Source of the DNA: Streptomyces sp. NBC_00775
Lineage (GTDB): Bacteria > Actinomycetota > Actinomycetes > Streptomycetales > Streptomycetaceae
Direction: 5' to 3'
Assembly (NCBI RefSeq): GCF_036347135.1
Contig: NZ_CP108938.1
Coordinates: 9,486,001 to 9,550,000 of the forward strand
Length of the DNA stretch: 64,000 bases
Below, piece after piece: positions 51,384 to 59,900 of this stretch (positions are counted from its first letter, which is position 1; every line of letters begins with the position of its first letter). The notes under the pieces are model-generated. The model ran no database searches, was not told the DNA's origin, and worked only from the letters and a program-made list of their open reading frames with translations. Made by a program: the position numbers and the translations under genes.

Positions 51384-51863
51384 ATGACCAACGGAACCGC
51401 GTCTGTACCGACCTACGTCTACGTCACCTACATCCGTGCGAGCGCGGACCAGGTGTGGCAAGCCCTGACGGACGCGGACCTGACGGCGCGCTACTGGGGG
51501 CACGCCAACATTTCGGACTGGCAGCCGGGCTCGGCCTGGGAGCACCGGCGCGTCGACGGATCAGGCGTCGTCGATGTCGTCGGTGAAGTGATCAAGGCGG
51601 AGCCCCCGACGCGCTTGGTCATCACCTTCGAGGACACCCCCGACGCCGAAGCGCCAAGGGAACCGTCGGTTGTCACCTTTCTCGTAGAACCACACCAGGA
51701 CATCGTCCGGCTCACCGTGACCCACGAGAACCTCCCCAACCAGGAGATGCTCCACGGCATCTCGCGCGGTTGGCCGGCCGTGCTGGCGAACCTCAAGTCG
51801 CTGCTTGAGACCGGCGATGTCCTGCCGCAGGCGCCATGGGAGATGTCCCCCGGGCACGCCTGA
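51384..51863 (+). CDS. SRPBCC (AHSA1-type) ligand-binding domain protein
   Basis: A 159-residue protein starting at ATG 51384 with GAGGAG 6 bases upstream. It has the AHSA1/START-like fold: TYVYVTYIRASADQVWQALTDADLTARYWGHANISDWQPGSAWEHR at the start, VDVVGEVIKAEPPTRLVITFED, VVTFLVEPHQDIVRLTVTHENL and GWPAVLANLKSLLETGD at the end. Such domains hold a small hydrophobic ligand. In relatives it is the C-terminal half of an ArsR fusion; here it is detached and may be translated alone. Expression now lacks its own repressor. Followed 63 bases on by a DinB-like gene. Confidence 0.85.
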   Translation: MTNGTASVPTYVYVTYIRASADQVWQALTDADLTARYWGHANISDWQPGSAWEHRRVDGSGVVDVVGEVIKAEPPTRLVITFEDTPDAEAPREPSVVTFLVEPHQDIVRLTVTHENLPNQEMLHGISRGWPAVLANLKSLLETGDVLPQAPWEMSPGHA

Positions 51864-51926
51864 GACGGCACTCGCCACCACCCTTCCCGTTATCGCCCCC
51901 GCGTACGACCGGAGAAAGAGGACGAC

Positions 51927-52448
51927 ATGATGGACGCCACCCCGCTTCGGGACGCCTACCGCGCGCTGCTGGACGCTGCCGCCACGGTGGCCGAATCTGG
52001 CGACACGAGCCCTGTCCCGCCGGCCGGCGAGTGGAACGCTGAGCAGATTCTGGCGCACGTCTCCATCGTCAACGCCGCCACCATCGCCGCCATCTCCTGC
52101 GTCGCCACGGGAGCGAACACGACGTATGACAACCGTATGGCGCTCGACACCTGGACCATCGAACGCGTCATCACGCTCGCGGGCGGCAACGCGGGGCTTC
52201 GGGACCGCATCCGCCTCCAAGGAGACGCCCTCTGCGCACTCGGCGGGCCGATGCTGAGCGAGGCCGAACTCGACACCCTGGTGCCCACTCTGCTCCTGTC
52301 CAACGACAAAGTCCTGGTCGATCAGCCTGTGCCCCTCAGGGACCTCATCGCGGGCCTCGCGGAAGTGGAGCTGCCCGGCCACGCGAAGCAGCTCCTGGCC
52401 CTCCTGCCTGACGGCGCCGGGACCGGAGCCGGGGCCGAAACCACGTGA
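51927..52448 (+). CDS. DinB/MDMPI-N-like protein
   Basis: A 173-residue, mainly helical protein starting at ATG 51927 (AGAGGA about 10 bases before; ATG 51930 is an alternative). PPAGEWNAEQILAHVSIVNAATIAAI is the classic DinB/mycothiol-dependent maleylpyruvate isomerase N-terminal helix with a potential metal-ligand His, but the later His positions are not clear, so metal binding is doubtful. It follows the SRPBCC gene closely and probably shares its transcript. Function unknown. Confidence 0.78.
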   Translation: MMDATPLRDAYRALLDAAATVAESGDTSPVPPAGEWNAEQILAHVSIVNAATIAAISCVATGANTTYDNRMALDTWTIERVITLAGGNAGLRDRIRLQGDALCALGGPMLSEAELDTLVPTLLLSNDKVLVDQPVPLRDLIAGLAEVELPGHAKQLLALLPDGAGTGAGAETT

Positions 52449-52834
52449 CCTTCCAGCTGATCAAGGGAGGCGGCTACCGCCCCTTCAGCAAGGCGAGTTG
52501 AGCGGCGCGCACTCCGGCCGACCCGGTCGTTCGGCAGGGAGGGGCTCCGCTGAGCGACAAGTCGATGCGCCGCATGCGTTCCGCCGACGGACACTTGGGC
52601 CGACTGGTCACCGGACACGCCGCCGCCCGGATGGCCGTCGGCCTCCGCCCCGCCGGAGCCATCGCCCTCAACTCCCTGGATTCCCCGGACTCGTGGCGAC
52701 CGTGGCGCATCCCGGAGCGAGAACCCCGCACCGTGCACCGGTGGGGGGCTCTCGCGCGTCCGGACCGGTCTGGGTACGGAAGGCTCACATCAGCCCGAAC
52801 GGCTCCCGCGTGGCACCGTGATGCAGCAGACTCA

Positions 52835-52890
52835 CGTCTACGGCTCTACGGCTCTACGGCTCTACGGCTCTACGGCTCTACGGCTCCACG
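52835..52890. repeat. 8-bp tandem repeat, seven units
   Basis: GCTCTACG is repeated five times exactly (52843-52882), with variant units at 52835-52842 (CGTCTACG) and 52883-52890 (GCTCCACG). Likely slippage-prone; no obvious function. Confidence 0.95.
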
Positions 52891-53103
52891 GCCCTCGTGT
52901 TGATCCGGTGCCTCTGTGACGGAGCACAGGATCAGACGGAGGCAGCCGCCCTCACGAACAGTGCTTATCGCTACGTGTTCTGCCATGCCGCTGCCGTTTG
53001 CCGACCTCCTTCCCGAAGGGCTGGACGGCCAGGAGTCGCGGGTCGGGCGGCCCCGAGTGGACCCGGCCGCTCAATCCACAGCTTTCCGATGCGGTAGGGG
53101 CTC

Positions 53104-53133
53104 TTGACAGCGTGCGTACTGTTTCGCGACGTT
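53104..53133 (+). promoter_or_regulatory. Candidate promoter upstream of the acyltransferase gene
   Basis: TTGACA at 53104-53109 is a perfect -35 box; GACGTT at 53128-53133 is a weak -10 with an 18-bp gap. It lies about 220 bp before the GTG at 53353. Confidence 0.35.
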
Positions 53134-53352
53134 TGAGCCCCGCCGCACCGTTCAAATCTCGGTCGCGACCGCGGAACGAGCGTGTATACGGCGTGGATCT
53201 CGGATAGCCAAAGAAGTGGCGGGACGCGCACAGCGCGTCATGGGGGGAGCGGTCGTCGATGCGATCCATGAGCAATGATCCACACATCTCACCGGCCTGT
53301 GCTGTGACCGGCACGTTCCTCGCGGACTCTGCGGAAGGGCGGTTGATCTGAG

Positions 53353-54468
53353 GTGGACATCACCATCTACAGGCTCGACGAGCTGGGCGACTCGCTGCGC
53401 AAGGCGTGGCACCAGGCGATGGACGAGTCGCCCGAATACGCCAACCCTTTCCTGGCGCCGGAGTTCGCGATCGGGATCGGCAAGTACCGCGGTGGGGCTC
53501 GGGTGGCGGTCCTGCACGAGAACGGGGAGCCCGTCGGGTTCCTCCCCTACGAGCGCAACGTCTTCGGCGTCGGCCGGGCCGTTGGGCTGGGCCTGTCCGA
53601 CTGCCAGGCACTCGTGCACCGTCCCGGGGTCACCTGGGACACCGAGGAGTTGCTGCGGGCCTGCGGGCTGTCGATCCTCGAGTTCGACCATCTCGTCGAG
53701 GAGCAGAAGCCGTTCGGCAGACATGTCACGGGGACGTTCGCCTCACCGGTGATCGACGTGAAGCCCGGCGACGGCAGCTACGCGGAGTGGCTGCGCGGCG
53801 CGTACCCGGGGCTGGCCAAGACGACGCTGAAGAAGGAACGCCGCGTGGGGCGTGAGGTGGGGGAAATGCGGTTCGTCTTCGACGAGCGCGACCCCGAGGT
53901 GCTGCACCAGCTCATGCAGTGGAAGTCCGCCCAGTACCGAAGAACGGGGCGGATGGACCGGTTCGCGCGGCCGTGGATCGTCGACCTGGTGGACTATCTG
54001 TTCCACGTCCGCGAGGAGCACTTCACCGGCGTCCTGTCCGTGGTGTACGCCGGTGACCGGCCGGTGGCCGCACACTTCGGGCCGAGATCGCGCACGGTCC
54101 TGGCGGCCTGGTTCACCGCGTACGACCCCGAATTCCACCGCTACTCGCCCGGGTTGATGATGCACCTTCGGATGGCCGAGGCGGCGGGTCGGAACGGCGT
54201 GACGCTCCTGGACCTGGGACGCGGTGACAAGGAGTACAAGGACTGGCTCAAGACCCGTGAACTGCGCGTGGGAGAAGGCTTCGCGGCCCGCCCCCACCCG
54301 GTGGCCGCGGCGCACCGGCTGTGGCGCAGACCGGTGCGGGGCCTGCGCAACACGGTCCTGGCCCATCCCAGACTGCGGGAACCCGCCGACCGGCTGCTGA
54401 AGACGGTCGGCACGCTGCGTACGTCGGGCCGTGCGGACCCCGGCGGAGCGGGACCGCGCGCACACTGA
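53353..54468 (+). CDS. CelD/FemAB-like GNAT acyltransferase at the biosynthetic cluster edge
   Basis: A 371-residue cytosolic protein starting at GTG 53353 (a GGAAGGGCGG lies rather far upstream). It has the two-GNAT-fold layout of the CelD/BcsL and FemAB-like acyltransferases: RVAVLHENGEPVGFLPYER in the first half; LKKERRVGREVG and FTGVLSVVYAGDRPVAAHFGPRSRTVLAAWFTAYDPEFHRYSPGLMMHLRMAEAAG in the second, followed by LDLGRGDKEYK. Such enzymes acylate amines or link amino acids to sugars or peptidoglycan. Here it lies next to fatty acyl-AMP ligase and PKS genes, so it may transfer an acyl group in tailoring. No proof. Confidence 0.8.
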   Translation: MDITIYRLDELGDSLRKAWHQAMDESPEYANPFLAPEFAIGIGKYRGGARVAVLHENGEPVGFLPYERNVFGVGRAVGLGLSDCQALVHRPGVTWDTEELLRACGLSILEFDHLVEEQKPFGRHVTGTFASPVIDVKPGDGSYAEWLRGAYPGLAKTTLKKERRVGREVGEMRFVFDERDPEVLHQLMQWKSAQYRRTGRMDRFARPWIVDLVDYLFHVREEHFTGVLSVVYAGDRPVAAHFGPRSRTVLAAWFTAYDPEFHRYSPGLMMHLRMAEAAGRNGVTLLDLGRGDKEYKDWLKTRELRVGEGFAARPHPVAAAHRLWRRPVRGLRNTVLAHPRLREPADRLLKTVGTLRTSGRADPGGAGPRAH

Positions 54469-54575
54469 ACTGGCTTCCCTGCTCCCGGCTTTCGCGCGAC
54501 GCCGGCCGGGTGTACGGGTATGCCGACGTCCTGACGAGAGATCAGGCGAGCAGCGTAGTGGATGTGTTCTGCGGC

Positions 54576-54593
54576 ACATACCAAGTGGTACGC
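54576..54593. promoter_or_regulatory. Gamma-butyrolactone-receptor (ARE)-like element
   Basis: ACATACC at 54576-54582, four bases AAGT, then GGTACGC at 54587-54593. The left half equals the consensus half-site of gamma-butyrolactone receptor boxes, and the right half matches GGTA(T/C)G. It also contains the inner palindrome TACCA-AG-TGGTA. It lies in the 480-bp gap before the fatty acyl-AMP ligase. Confidence 0.4.
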
Positions 54594-54726
54594 AATAGGG
54601 GGCATCGGACTCGTGCATCCAGATAAGCGCAACCGTGCACGCCGGTGACACGTTTCTCCAACTGGGCGTCAGATCATTTAATTGCCTATTGAAATACCCG
54701 GGGTTACATCTGTCGAGCCGAAAAGA

Positions 54727-54756
54727 CTTGCTATCGTCCTACTCATCGGTAGCAAG
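54727..54756. promoter_or_regulatory. Dyad in the fatty acyl-AMP ligase upstream region
   Basis: CTTGCTA at 54727-54733 and TAGCAAG at 54750-54756 are perfect 7-bp arms with a 16-base spacer. The pair also looks like a -35/-10 arrangement (TTGCTA...TAGCAA, 16 bp apart), so it may be a promoter that overlaps an operator. Confidence 0.45.
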
Positions 54757-54950
54757 CCGAACGGGGGGCACGAGGAGCCGGCGTACGCATCGCTGCTGCT
54801 CATCGGCGGGTTGGTCGTGTGGGCATGTCTGGCAAGGGGGCCAGGCGGCCACGGCGTCTTCGCGTACGCATCACGCGGCCGGTCTTCGAGCTCCAGTTTT
54901 CTGGCCCTCCCCTTTCCTCGCCCATTTATCCGAACAGGTGAGACTCGTCA

Positions 54951-56711
54951 ATGGCTCGATCCCTGGTCGATTTACTGACCGCGCACGCCTCGCAACAGCC
55001 CGAACGGACCGCCTACCGCTATCTCGTCACGGGCGACTGTGACGGAGAGATCCAGGACATCTCGTTCGGGCGTCTGGCCGGCCGGTCCCGGGCCGTCGCC
55101 GCCTGGCTGCAGGAGCGCGGTCTGGCCGGTTCCCGCGCCCTGCTGCTGTATCCGCCCGGTCTCGAGTTCATCTGCGGCTACCTGGGCTGCCTTTCGGCCG
55201 GAGTCGTCGCCGTGCCGGGCGTGCCCCCGCAGGGGCGGTCGCAGAACCATCGCGCCCTGACCCGGATGAAGCGGCTGATCGCCGACGCGGACGCCAAGGT
55301 GATCCTGGGCGGCCGTGAGGTGATCGCCGCTCTGGGCGCCATGTCGGAGCACCTGCCCGAACTGGCCGAGATCACCTGCGTCGCCACCGAGGACATCCCC
55401 GACGAGGCGGCCTGCTCCTGGCGCGAACCCGACCTCACCGCCGACTCGGTCGCCTTCCTCCAGTACACCTCCGGGTCCACCTCCGCCCCGCGCGGCGTGA
55501 TGGTGACCCACGGGAACCTGCTGGACAACGAGCGGGTCATCACGGAGCGGATGGGCCACACCCCGGACGTGATCGCCGAGTACGACCACGAACTGTTCGT
55601 CAGCTGGCTGCCCGTGTACCACGACATGGGTCTCATAGGCCCGGTCCTGAGCACGGTCTACCTCGGCGTGACCGCCACGCTCTTCTCGCCGCTGCACTTC
55701 CTGCAACAGCCCCAGCGCTGGCTGAGCGCCATCGACCGCTACCGTCCGCACACCAGCGGCGGACCCAACTTCGCGTACGAACTGTGCCTGAAGCACGCCA
55801 CCCCCGAACTCCTCGACGGCCTCGACCTGAGCCGCTGGAAGGTCGCCTTCAACGGCGCCGAACCGGTGCGGGCCGCCACCCTGCGGCGCTTCACCGAGAC
55901 CTTCGGCGCGGCCGGCTTCCGCCGCGAGGCCCTGTACCCGTGCTACGGCCTGGCCGAGGCCACCCTCATGGTCACCGGCAGCACGGTCGAGACCCCGCCC
56001 ACCCTCGTCGAGGCCGCCGGGACCGGGCCGCACGCCGGCGCGGCGGACGCGGCGGCGGTCAGCTCGGGCCGGCCCGGTCCCGGTATGACCGTGGTGATCG
56101 CCGACCCCGAGCGGCAGGAGCCGCTGTCCGAGGGAGAGGTCGGTGAGATCTGGGTCGCGGGCGCGAGCGTCGCCAAGGGTTACTGGCGCAACACCCTCGC
56201 CACCCGCGAGACCTTCCGGGCCACGCTGAAGGACCGCGAGGGCCGCTTCCTGCGGACCGGCGACCTCGGATTCCTGCGCGACGGCGAACTGTTCGTCACC
56301 GGCCGTCTCAAGGACCTGATGGTCATCGACGGACGCAACCACTACCCGCAGGACCTGGAACTGTCCGCCGAGATGTCCCACGGGGCGCTGCGCCCCGGCT
56401 GCACCGCCGCGTTCTCCGTGGACGGCGCAGTGGACAGCGGAGCTGACGACACGGTGGACGGCGCGGTGGAGGGCGAACAGCCCGTCATCGTCGCGGAGAT
56501 GGCCCCGGAAGCGGCGGGCGACTCCGACAAGATCACCGATCTGATCCGCAGCGCGATCGGCGAGGCCCACGGTCTGTCGGTGCGCGAGGTCGTGCTGGTC
56601 CACCCCGGCACCATCCCCAAGACGTCCAGCGGGAAGATCCAGCGCCACGCCTCCCGGGCTGCCTACCTGGCCGGGACCCTTTCGGTGGTCGGCGCGCCCG
56701 CCATGAGATGA
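54951..56711 (+). CDS. Fatty acyl-AMP ligase (FAAL)
   Basis: A 586-residue adenylate-forming enzyme starting at ATG 54951. Core motifs: FLQYTSGSTSAPRGVMVTHGNL (P-loop, about 169-190), SWLPVYHDMGLIGPVL, GAEPVRAATLRRFTETFG, YPCYGLAEATLMVTG, then TGDLGFLRDGELFVTGRLKDLMVIDGRNHYPQDLE. PVYHDMGLIG and the D-L-E ending after RNHYPQ are typical of FAALs, which load a fatty acid as acyl-AMP onto an ACP rather than onto CoA. A C-terminal Lys region (TIPKTSSGKIQRHASR) is present. The PKS that follows begins with an ACP, the expected acceptor. Codon 8 is TTA, the bldA codon. Confidence 0.95.
   Translation: MARSLVDLLTAHASQQPERTAYRYLVTGDCDGEIQDISFGRLAGRSRAVAAWLQERGLAGSRALLLYPPGLEFICGYLGCLSAGVVAVPGVPPQGRSQNHRALTRMKRLIADADAKVILGGREVIAALGAMSEHLPELAEITCVATEDIPDEAACSWREPDLTADSVAFLQYTSGSTSAPRGVMVTHGNLLDNERVITERMGHTPDVIAEYDHELFVSWLPVYHDMGLIGPVLSTVYLGVTATLFSPLHFLQQPQRWLSAIDRYRPHTSGGPNFAYELCLKHATPELLDGLDLSRWKVAFNGAEPVRAATLRRFTETFGAAGFRREALYPCYGLAEATLMVTGSTVETPPTLVEAAGTGPHAGAADAAAVSSGRPGPGMTVVIADPERQEPLSEGEVGEIWVAGASVAKGYWRNTLATRETFRATLKDREGRFLRTGDLGFLRDGELFVTGRLKDLMVIDGRNHYPQDLELSAEMSHGALRPGCTAAFSVDGAVDSGADDTVDGAVEGEQPVIVAEMAPEAAGDSDKITDLIRSAIGEAHGLSVREVVLVHPGTIPKTSSGKIQRHASRAAYLAGTLSVVGAPAMR
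54972..54974 (+). other. TTA codon 8 of the fatty acyl-AMP ligase
   Basis: The codon is read in frame as ATG-GCT-CGA-TCC-CTG-GTC-GAT-TTA. In streptomycetes TTA is rare, and only the developmentally controlled bldA tRNA reads it; its place at the start of a biosynthetic gene is a recurrent control point. Confidence 0.95.
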
Positions 56712-56990
56712 CCTGGACGACGGCACCCGCCGCCGGCACGCACCTTCGTGCCGGCGGCGGCATCGCCGTCGCCCTGGTCGTACGCCGGTTCCTTGGCCGT
56801 ACGACGCCGGAATCGCCGTACGTCGCCGAAGTCCGCCCACACCGGTCGCATGGTCCGTCCGTCCGCCGTCCGCAACCGCCGTGCACCCGTCGCACCGATC
56901 GCACCTGCTGTGCCAGCCGTATCGGCCGTATCCGTCGTACGGAAATCGCCTGAGCCCGAGTTCACGAGTTCACGAGGACACCTTTTCCAG

Positions 56991-59900
56991 ATGCCTGCGA
57001 ACGAGTCTCCGAAGCAGTTCCCCGAGATGTCCGTCACGACCTCCGAGGGTGTGCGGGCCTGGCTGGCGGCGGCTGTCGCCGAGGATGCCGGGATCGACCC
57101 GCCGGCCGTCGACCCGGAGCGGCCGATCGCCGAATTCGGTCTGGGATCACGGCAGTTGGTGACACTGGCCGCCGGCCTCTCGCAGCGGATCGGGCGGCCT
57201 CTGGAGCCGTCCCTCGTCTTCGACCACCCCACGATCGCGGAACTCGCCGAGGCGGTCCTCGGTGAACGGCCCGACGTCGCCGTCGCGGCGGACCAGGCGC
57301 CCGCGAACCCGGCCGTACGAGCCGTCGCACGGGCCGACGACGACATCGCCATCATCTCCATGGCCTGCCGCTTTCCCGGCGGCGCCGACGACCCCGAGGC
57401 GCTGTGGCGGCTGCTGGCCGCGGGCGAGGACGCCATCACCGAGGTGCCCGCGGGCCGTTGGGACACTCAGGGGCTCTACGACCCCGACCCGGAGGCCACC
57501 GGCAAGGCGTACACCCTGCGCGGCGGCTTCCTCGCCGACATCGACCGCTTCGACGCGCCCTTCTTCGGGATCTCGCCGCGCGAGGCCGCGGCCATGGACC
57601 CGCAGCAGCGCCTGCTGCTCCAGACCACCTGGGAGACGATCGAGCGCGCCGGGATCGTCCCAGAGACGCTGAACGGCAGCTCCACAGGCGTCTACATCGG
57701 CCTGTACGACAGCGGATACCTGGCCTCGGCCGGGCTGGGCCAGCTCGACGGGCATGTGGGCACGGGCTCGGCGTCCAGCGTGGCCTCCGGGCGCATCGCC
57801 TACACCCTCGGTCTCCAGGGCCCGGCGATCACCGTCGACACCGCCTGCTCCTCCTCCCTCGTCGCCCTGCACCTGGCCGCGCGGGCGCTGGCGAGCGGCG
57901 AGTGCGACCTGGCGTTGGCCGGTGGCGCGACGCTCCTGGTGACACCGCGCGGGCACGTCGAGTTCAGCAGGCTGCGCGGGCTGTCGCCGTCCGGGCGGTG
58001 CAGCCCCTTCTCGGCCGACGCGGACGGCGTGGTGTGGGCCGAGGGCTGCGGTCTGGTGCTGCTCAAGCGGCTCTCGGACGCACGCCGGGACGGTGACCGG
58101 GTCCTCGCGGTCGTCAAGGGCTCCGCGATCAACCAGGACGGCCGCAGCCAGGGCCTCAGCGCCCCCAACGGCCCCGCACAGGAACGGGTGTTGCGCGCCG
58201 CCCTCGACGCCGCCGGGCTCCGGCCGGACGACCTGGACCACGTCGAGGCGCACGGCACGGGCACCCGTCTCGGTGACCCGATCGAGGGCCGGGCGCTGGC
58301 ATCGGTGTTCGGTCCGGGGCGCCCCGCCGACCGGCCGCTCGGCGTCGGCTCCCTGAAGTCCAACATCGGCCACACCCAGGCCGCGGCCGGCATCGGCGGC
58401 GTCATCAAGACCGTCCTGGCCCTCGGCCACGAGCTGCTCCCGGCCTCGCTGCACGCCGACACCGTGACCGAGCACGTCGACTGGGCGGGCGGCGGCCTGC
58501 GTGTGCACAGCGGCGCCCAGGCGTGGCCGCGCGGCGGCGACCGGGTGCGGCGGGCCGGGGTGAGCGCCTTCGGGATCAGCGGTACGAACGCGCATGTCGT
58601 GCTGGAGGAGGCGCCGGAGGACCTGGCGCGGCCGGCCGGCGAAGCGCTGCCCGCGGAGCTGTCCGGAGAGCCGGCCGCGGAGTTGTTGCCTGGGGAGCCG
58701 ACCGCGGAACTGCCCGGAAAGACCCTGTTCCCGCTCTCCGCCCGGACCCTCCCAGCCCTCCGGGGGCAGGCCGCCCGCCTCCACGAACTGCTCACCGGAC
58801 AGCCAGAGTTGCCCCTGTCGACCGTGGCCGGAACGCTGACCCACCACCGCACGCACTTCCAGCACCGAGCCGTCGTCCAGGCGGGCAACCGCGACGAACT
58901 GCTGACCGCGTTGCGCGGACTCGCCGAGGCGCAGCCCGACACCGACACCGACACCGATGCCGACACCGGCACCGCCACTGACGCCGGCACCGCCACTGAC
59001 ACCGGCTTCGGCGTCGTCGTAGGCCCCCAACAGACCCTTCCCCCTGGGAAGTTGGCCTTCGTCTTCCCAGGTCAGGGTGCTCAGTGGACCGGCATGGCCC
59101 GCGATCTGCTCGACCGTGACCCGGTGTTCGCGGACGAACTCGACCGCTGCGACGCCGCCCTGCGCCCGTTCACCACCTGGTCGGTGGCCGCCGTCCTGCG
59201 CGGTGACGGGGGCGCCCCGCCCCTGGACCGTGTGGACGTCGTGCAGCCGGTCCTCTTCGCCGTGATGGTGTCCCTGGCCGCGGTGTGGCGGGCCCGTGGC
59301 GTACGGCCGGACGCGGTGATCGGGCACAGCCAGGGCGAGGTCGCCGCGGCCTGCGTCGCCGGGGCGCTCAGCCTCAACGACGCGGCGGCCGTGGTGGCCC
59401 TGCGCAGCCAGGCCCTGACCGAACTGTCCGGCACCGGCACCATGGCGGTCGTCGCCCTGCCGCACACCGAGGCCGAGGCCCGCCTCGCCGAAGCCGGCCT
59501 CGGCGGCCGGGTGACCGTCGCCGCCGTGAACAGCGGCCGCTCGACCGTGATCGCCGGTGAAGTGGAGCCGCTGGAAGCCTTGTTGGCCGCCCTCGACCAC
59601 GACCTGGTGTTCACCCGCCGCCTCGACGTCGACTACGCCTCCCACAGCGCCCAGGTCGAAGCGGTCCGGGCCACCGTCCTCGACGAACTCGACGGCGTCA
59701 CCACCTGCCCGACTTCCGTCGCCTGGTACTCCACGGTCACCGGTGAGCCGGTCACCGAGGAACTGGAGGCCGACTACTGGTACACCAACCTCCGCGAAAC
59801 CGTCCGCTTCGCGCCCACCGTGGAGCGCATGGCGGCCGACGGCTACCGCTACTTCGTCGAACTCAGCCCCCATCCCTCCCTGGTCACCGCCCTGCGCACC

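Larger units (their letters stand above)
52449..53352. other. Gene-free, low-information stretch
   Basis: About 900 bp with no supportable gene on either strand. Frames of about 100 codons exist (for example 52474-52788 minus and 52565-52903 plus), but they lack ribosome sites, domain patterns and neighbours. It contains the 8-bp tandem repeat at 52835-52890 and ends with a promoter-like TTGACA box before the acyltransferase gene. It may be decayed DNA at the edge of the biosynthetic cluster. Confidence 0.55.

Noticed and set aside
52474..52788. A 104-codon minus-strand frame in the gene-free stretch
   Set aside because: No ribosome site, no membrane or domain pattern, and Arg/Ser/Pro bias typical of non-coding high-GC DNA. 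I cannot support it as a gene.
54682..54978. A 98-codon frame upstream of the fatty acyl-AMP ligase with a hydrophobic stretch
   Set aside because: It overlaps the start of the ligase in another frame, covers the dyad and promoter-like sequence, and lacks a ribosome site; it is more likely 5' untranslated DNA.
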